The position numbers and the translations under genes were made by a program. From assembly GCF_008124865.1 (NCBI RefSeq), contig NZ_VNHY01000005.1:1-64000 (forward strand): 64,000 bases of DNA, read 5' to 3'. The notes beneath the pieces were generated by a model. It ran no database searches. It was not told where the DNA came from and worked only from the letters and a program-made list of their open reading frames with translations. Every line of letters starts with the position of its first letter. The stretch's first letter is position 1. Below, piece after piece: positions 61,434-64,000 of the stretch. The DNA comes from Fodinibius salinus. GTDB taxonomy: Bacteria; Bacteroidota; Rhodothermia; Balneolales; Balneolaceae.

Positions 61434-63384
61434 TAAACTCTTCCTCAATTTTACTCATCTCAGTGGCCAGCTCTTCCCACTTGGCATATGTTTCAACAAG
61501 TTCGGCCTTAAGCTTTTCATACTCTACTGAAATTTCTTTTACCTGCTCTTGGTCATCATAAAAATCAGATTCCGCCATTAGCTCTTCAATTTCTTCTTTT
61601 CGGGCCTCCATGAGTTCGATGTCTTCTTCCAGCGGATCTATCTGTTTTTTCAGTGGTTTAAGCTTTTCATATTTTTGTTGTCGCTTTTGGGCTTCTAGCC
61701 GCCGTTCTTCTTTTCGGGATAGCGTTTTATCCTGGGATGAATTTTCATTCGATGCAGATTCTTTCTGTTCATCTTCACGTTCTCTTACTTTTTCCAGATA
61801 ATAAGAGACATTACCCAAAAAGGTATTGGTTTCATTGGGGCGTACTTCCAGCACTTTATTGACAATTGGGTCCAAAAAATCACGATCATGGGATACAATC
61901 ATAAACGAGCCTTCATACTGCTTGAGCGCCTGCTGTAAAATATTTTTAGATTGCATATCCAGGTGATTTGTCGGCTCGTCAAAAATCAGAAAGTTAGCTG
62001 GCTGCATGAGCATGCGCGCTAGGGCCAGCCTGCTTTTTTCGCCCCCTGAAAGCACGGACACTTTTTTAAAAACGTCATCACCCTGAAAAAGGAAACATCC
62101 CAGAATCGTACGGAGTCGCGTTTCTTTAGCCATGGGGGCCGCCTCACGCATTGTTTCAAATACGGTATGATCGAGATTGAGTTCGTCGGCTTGGTGCTGG
62201 GCAAAATAGGAGGTTGTTACATTGTGACCCGGTTCTCGCTGCCCACGGTCAATATCTTCGATGCCGGCGATCATACGTATCATCGTTGATTTACCTGCAC
62301 CATTAGGACCAAGCACCGCAATTTTATCACCGCGGTCAATAGAATAGGAGAGATCCTCAAAAACAACATTATTATCATATTGTTTACGAATGTTTTCCAG
62401 CTCCATGACTACGGCCCCACTTCGCTCGGGCGGCGGGAATTCAAAAGAGATTTCCTGCTCGCGTTCGTCAATCTCTATCTTATCCATTTTTTCCAGCTTC
62501 TTGATGCGGCTCTGTACTTGGGCCGCCTTGCTGGCATTATATCGAAACTTGTCGATAAACTCCTGTATCTCCTTAATTTCCTGCTGTTGATTTTCATAAG
62601 CCTTTCGCAGGTGTTCTTTTCGTTCGGCGTGTTTTTCTTCGTAATAATCATAGTTGCCGGAATAATCCAGTAGGTCACCATGCTCAAGGGCAAGGGTACG
62701 CTTGGTAATCTTATTGAGAAAGGCCTTGTCGTGAGATACGACAATGACTGCGCCCTCATAATTTTGCAAGAACTGCTCAATCCAGCGTAATGATTCGATA
62801 TCCAGATGGTTCGTGGGTTCATCCAACAACAGGTACATTGGTTTGCGAAGCAGAAGCTTGCCTAAGGCAATACGCATCAGCCACCCGCCGCTGAATTCGG
62901 TGGTAGGACGATGAAAGTCATCAGGAGTAAATCCCAGTCCCATTAATATTTTTTCGATGTCTGATTCCAGCGAATAAGCCCCGGAGTGTTCTATGCGACT
63001 TTGCAGCGACCCTACCCGTTCCATTGTTTTTTGATATTGGGCCGAATCCTCTTCGAGTGATGCCAGCTTTTCGCGTTCCTGCTGTACTTGTTGCTCCAGC
63101 TCCCGGATGCCTTCAAATGTTTTTTCCATTTCTTCGTAGACGGTAAGTTCGGGATCCGGATCCACGCCGTCTTGGGGCAGATATCCAACAGTGGCCGATT
63201 TTGACATGGTAATATCGCCTGAACTAATTTCAAGTTCACCGGCAATAATTCTAAGTAGTGTTGATTTCCCTGCCCCGTTGGGGCCCACGAGGCCAATTCG
63301 TTCACCGGGGTTAATAACAGTACTAATATTATCGAACAGGTAATCGCCCCCGAATGTGAGTGATATATTATCTAGCTGAAGCAA
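61429..63384 (-). CDS. ABC-F family ATPase
   Basis: A 651-residue soluble protein with two ABC ATPase cassettes and no membrane part. Cassette 1 has GPNGAGKST (about 36-44) and signature FSGGW; cassette 2 has GPNGAGKST (about 361) and signature LSGGEKSR. Both have LLDEPTNHLD- or FDEPTNHLD-type Walker B motifs. The linker (P-site tip) lies at ~240-300, and a C-terminal coiled coil (540-651) is typical of the Uup/YfmR kind. ABC-F proteins act on ribosomes to resolve stalling. The exact subfamily is not certain. Confidence 0.92.
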   Translation of the reverse strand: MLQLDNISLTFGGDYLFDNISTVINPGERIGLVGPNGAGKSTLLRIIAGELEISSGDITMSKSATVGYLPQDGVDPDPELTVYEEMEKTFEGIRELEQQVQQEREKLASLEEDSAQYQKTMERVGSLQSRIEHSGAYSLESDIEKILMGLGFTPDDFHRPTTEFSGGWLMRIALGKLLLRKPMYLLLDEPTNHLDIESLRWIEQFLQNYEGAVIVVSHDKAFLNKITKRTLALEHGDLLDYSGNYDYYEEKHAERKEHLRKAYENQQQEIKEIQEFIDKFRYNASKAAQVQSRIKKLEKMDKIEIDEREQEISFEFPPPERSGAVVMELENIRKQYDNNVVFEDLSYSIDRGDKIAVLGPNGAGKSTMIRMIAGIEDIDRGQREPGHNVTTSYFAQHQADELNLDHTVFETMREAAPMAKETRLRTILGCFLFQGDDVFKKVSVLSGGEKSRLALARMLMQPANFLIFDEPTNHLDMQSKNILQQALKQYEGSFMIVSHDRDFLDPIVNKVLEVRPNETNTFLGNVSYYLEKVREREDEQKESASNENSSQDKTLSRKEERRLEAQKRQQKYEKLKPLKKQIDPLEEDIELMEARKEEIEELMAESDFYDDQEQVKEISVEYEKLKAELVETYAKWEELATEMSKIEEEFS

Positions 63385-63508
63385 TATAAAATGATCGGTT
63401 CAAATTGAATATGAATATAAGCAACAAAGCGATGGAGCTAAATGATGAATTAATATTAATACCAAGAGTAGTTTTTCAAATGAGCCACATTTCTGCTATT
63501 TTCCGCCT

Positions 63509-64000
63509 ATGTATTTACTGATATTTTATTTATCGCTTGCCATCGGTGTTTCTTTTCTGTGTTCCATACTGGAAGCGGTCTTGTTGTCTGTAAGCCGTTC
63601 TTATATAGCGATAATGGAGCGTAAAGGCGAAAGGAGCGGTAAGCTGTTACGCCGTTACAAGGAAGATATTGATCGACCGCTTTCGGCTATTCTAAGTCTC
63701 AATACGATTGCTCATACTGTAGGTGCGGCCGGTGTGGGTGCGCAGGCCCAAATTGTATTCGGTGATGCCTATGTTGCCATTACATCTGCAGTACTTACCT
63801 TTCTTATTTTGGTACTTTCCGAAATAATTCCCAAAACTATTGGTGCTACCTATTGGCGGGAGCTGGCACCTGTTGCGGCACGAACAATGCGTGCATTGAT
63901 GTTCTTGCTGTATCCACTGGTTGTGATGTCACAGGCCATTACACGTTGGCTATCGAACGAAGATAATATCCCCAGCTTTAGCCGCGAAGAATTTAGTGCA
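63509..64000 (+). CDS. CNNM-domain (CorC/HlyC-type) transporter, 5' part
   Basis: The first 164 codons of a gene that runs off the right edge. The translated part starts MYLLIFYLSLAIGVSF and contains about four membrane helices. LSLNTIAHTVGAAGVGAQ and LSEIIPKTIGATYW are signatures of the CNNM (DUF21) domain that precedes a CBS pair and a CorC-HlyC domain in Mg2+/Co2+ transport-linked proteins. The start is the first ATG in the frame. The C-terminal domains are not visible. Confidence 0.85.
   Translation, partial: MYLLIFYLSLAIGVSFLCSILEAVLLSVSRSYIAIMERKGERSGKLLRRYKEDIDRPLSAILSLNTIAHTVGAAGVGAQAQIVFGDAYVAITSAVLTFLILVLSEIIPKTIGATYWRELAPVAARTMRALMFLLYPLVVMSQAITRWLSNEDNIPSFSREEFSA

Noticed and set aside
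1-64000. CRISPR array, insertion sequence, prophage or integrative element
   Set aside because: No regularly spaced repeats, transposase, integrase or phage-type genes were found; gene content and codon use look uniform across the window.

Overview
The window looks like chromosomal DNA of a member of the Bacteroidota/Rhodothermota/Balneolota group, most likely Balneolales-like (for example Fodinibius or Gracilimonas relatives). That placement is inferred from gene content: DUF2851 and DUF3078 proteins, a TonB-dependent receptor paired with an SGNH lipoprotein, a lamin-tail/FlgD-like secreted protein, a membrane pyrophosphatase and an archaeal-type Asd. Several promoter-like TAnnTTTG boxes point the same way. 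Base composition is moderate and fairly even. I saw no insertion sequence, prophage, integrase or CRISPR array. The region is mostly housekeeping, with some poorly characterised envelope genes.

Layout, left part. The window opens in the last ~50 nt of a 5S rRNA followed by its terminator, so an rRNA operon lies just upstream. Then come tgt (-) and a polyprenol-phosphate mannosyltransferase-like GT2 (+). A nine-gene (+) run (2303-7858) links fatty-acid initiation (accA, thioesterase) to phospholipid head-group activation (cdsA) and murein-peptide recycling (dipeptide epimerase), with four small membrane or accessory proteins between them. A MauE-like protein, an SDR and a beta-propeller lipoprotein follow. 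A (+) series from 12118 to 21230 encodes a BatA/VWA protein, a membrane protein, HflX, a CBS protein, a large TPR protein and AroA. Next are the heat-shock genes hsp20 and dnaK, then the NAD operon nadB-nadC-nadA and tsaD.

Middle part. On the (-) strand are pyrF-rnhA, then a TonB receptor/SGNH lipoprotein pair. A methyltransferase and an unknown protein follow. The (-) cluster prs-rplY-pth-hppA covers nucleotide precursor supply, translation and ion-pumping pyrophosphate hydrolysis; a tRNA-Gln(UUG) lies upstream of it with its own terminator. YtxH-like/DUF2851, a PyrR-like phosphoribosyltransferase, DUF3078, an ALDH7-type dehydrogenase and a TrmH-family methyltransferase come next.

Right part. 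murI and a YhiN-family flavoprotein form a pair. A 1124-residue secreted protein with three lamin-tail domains follows; its upstream region carries a striking nested hairpin plus intrinsic terminator, the best candidate here for an undescribed regulatory RNA. Then come asd, glyS, an SdpR-SdpI-alpha/beta-hydrolase cassette with a clear palindromic operator over its start codon, sodC, another hydrolase, a VOC protein, an ABC-F ATPase, and the start of a CNNM/CorC-type transporter running off the right edge.
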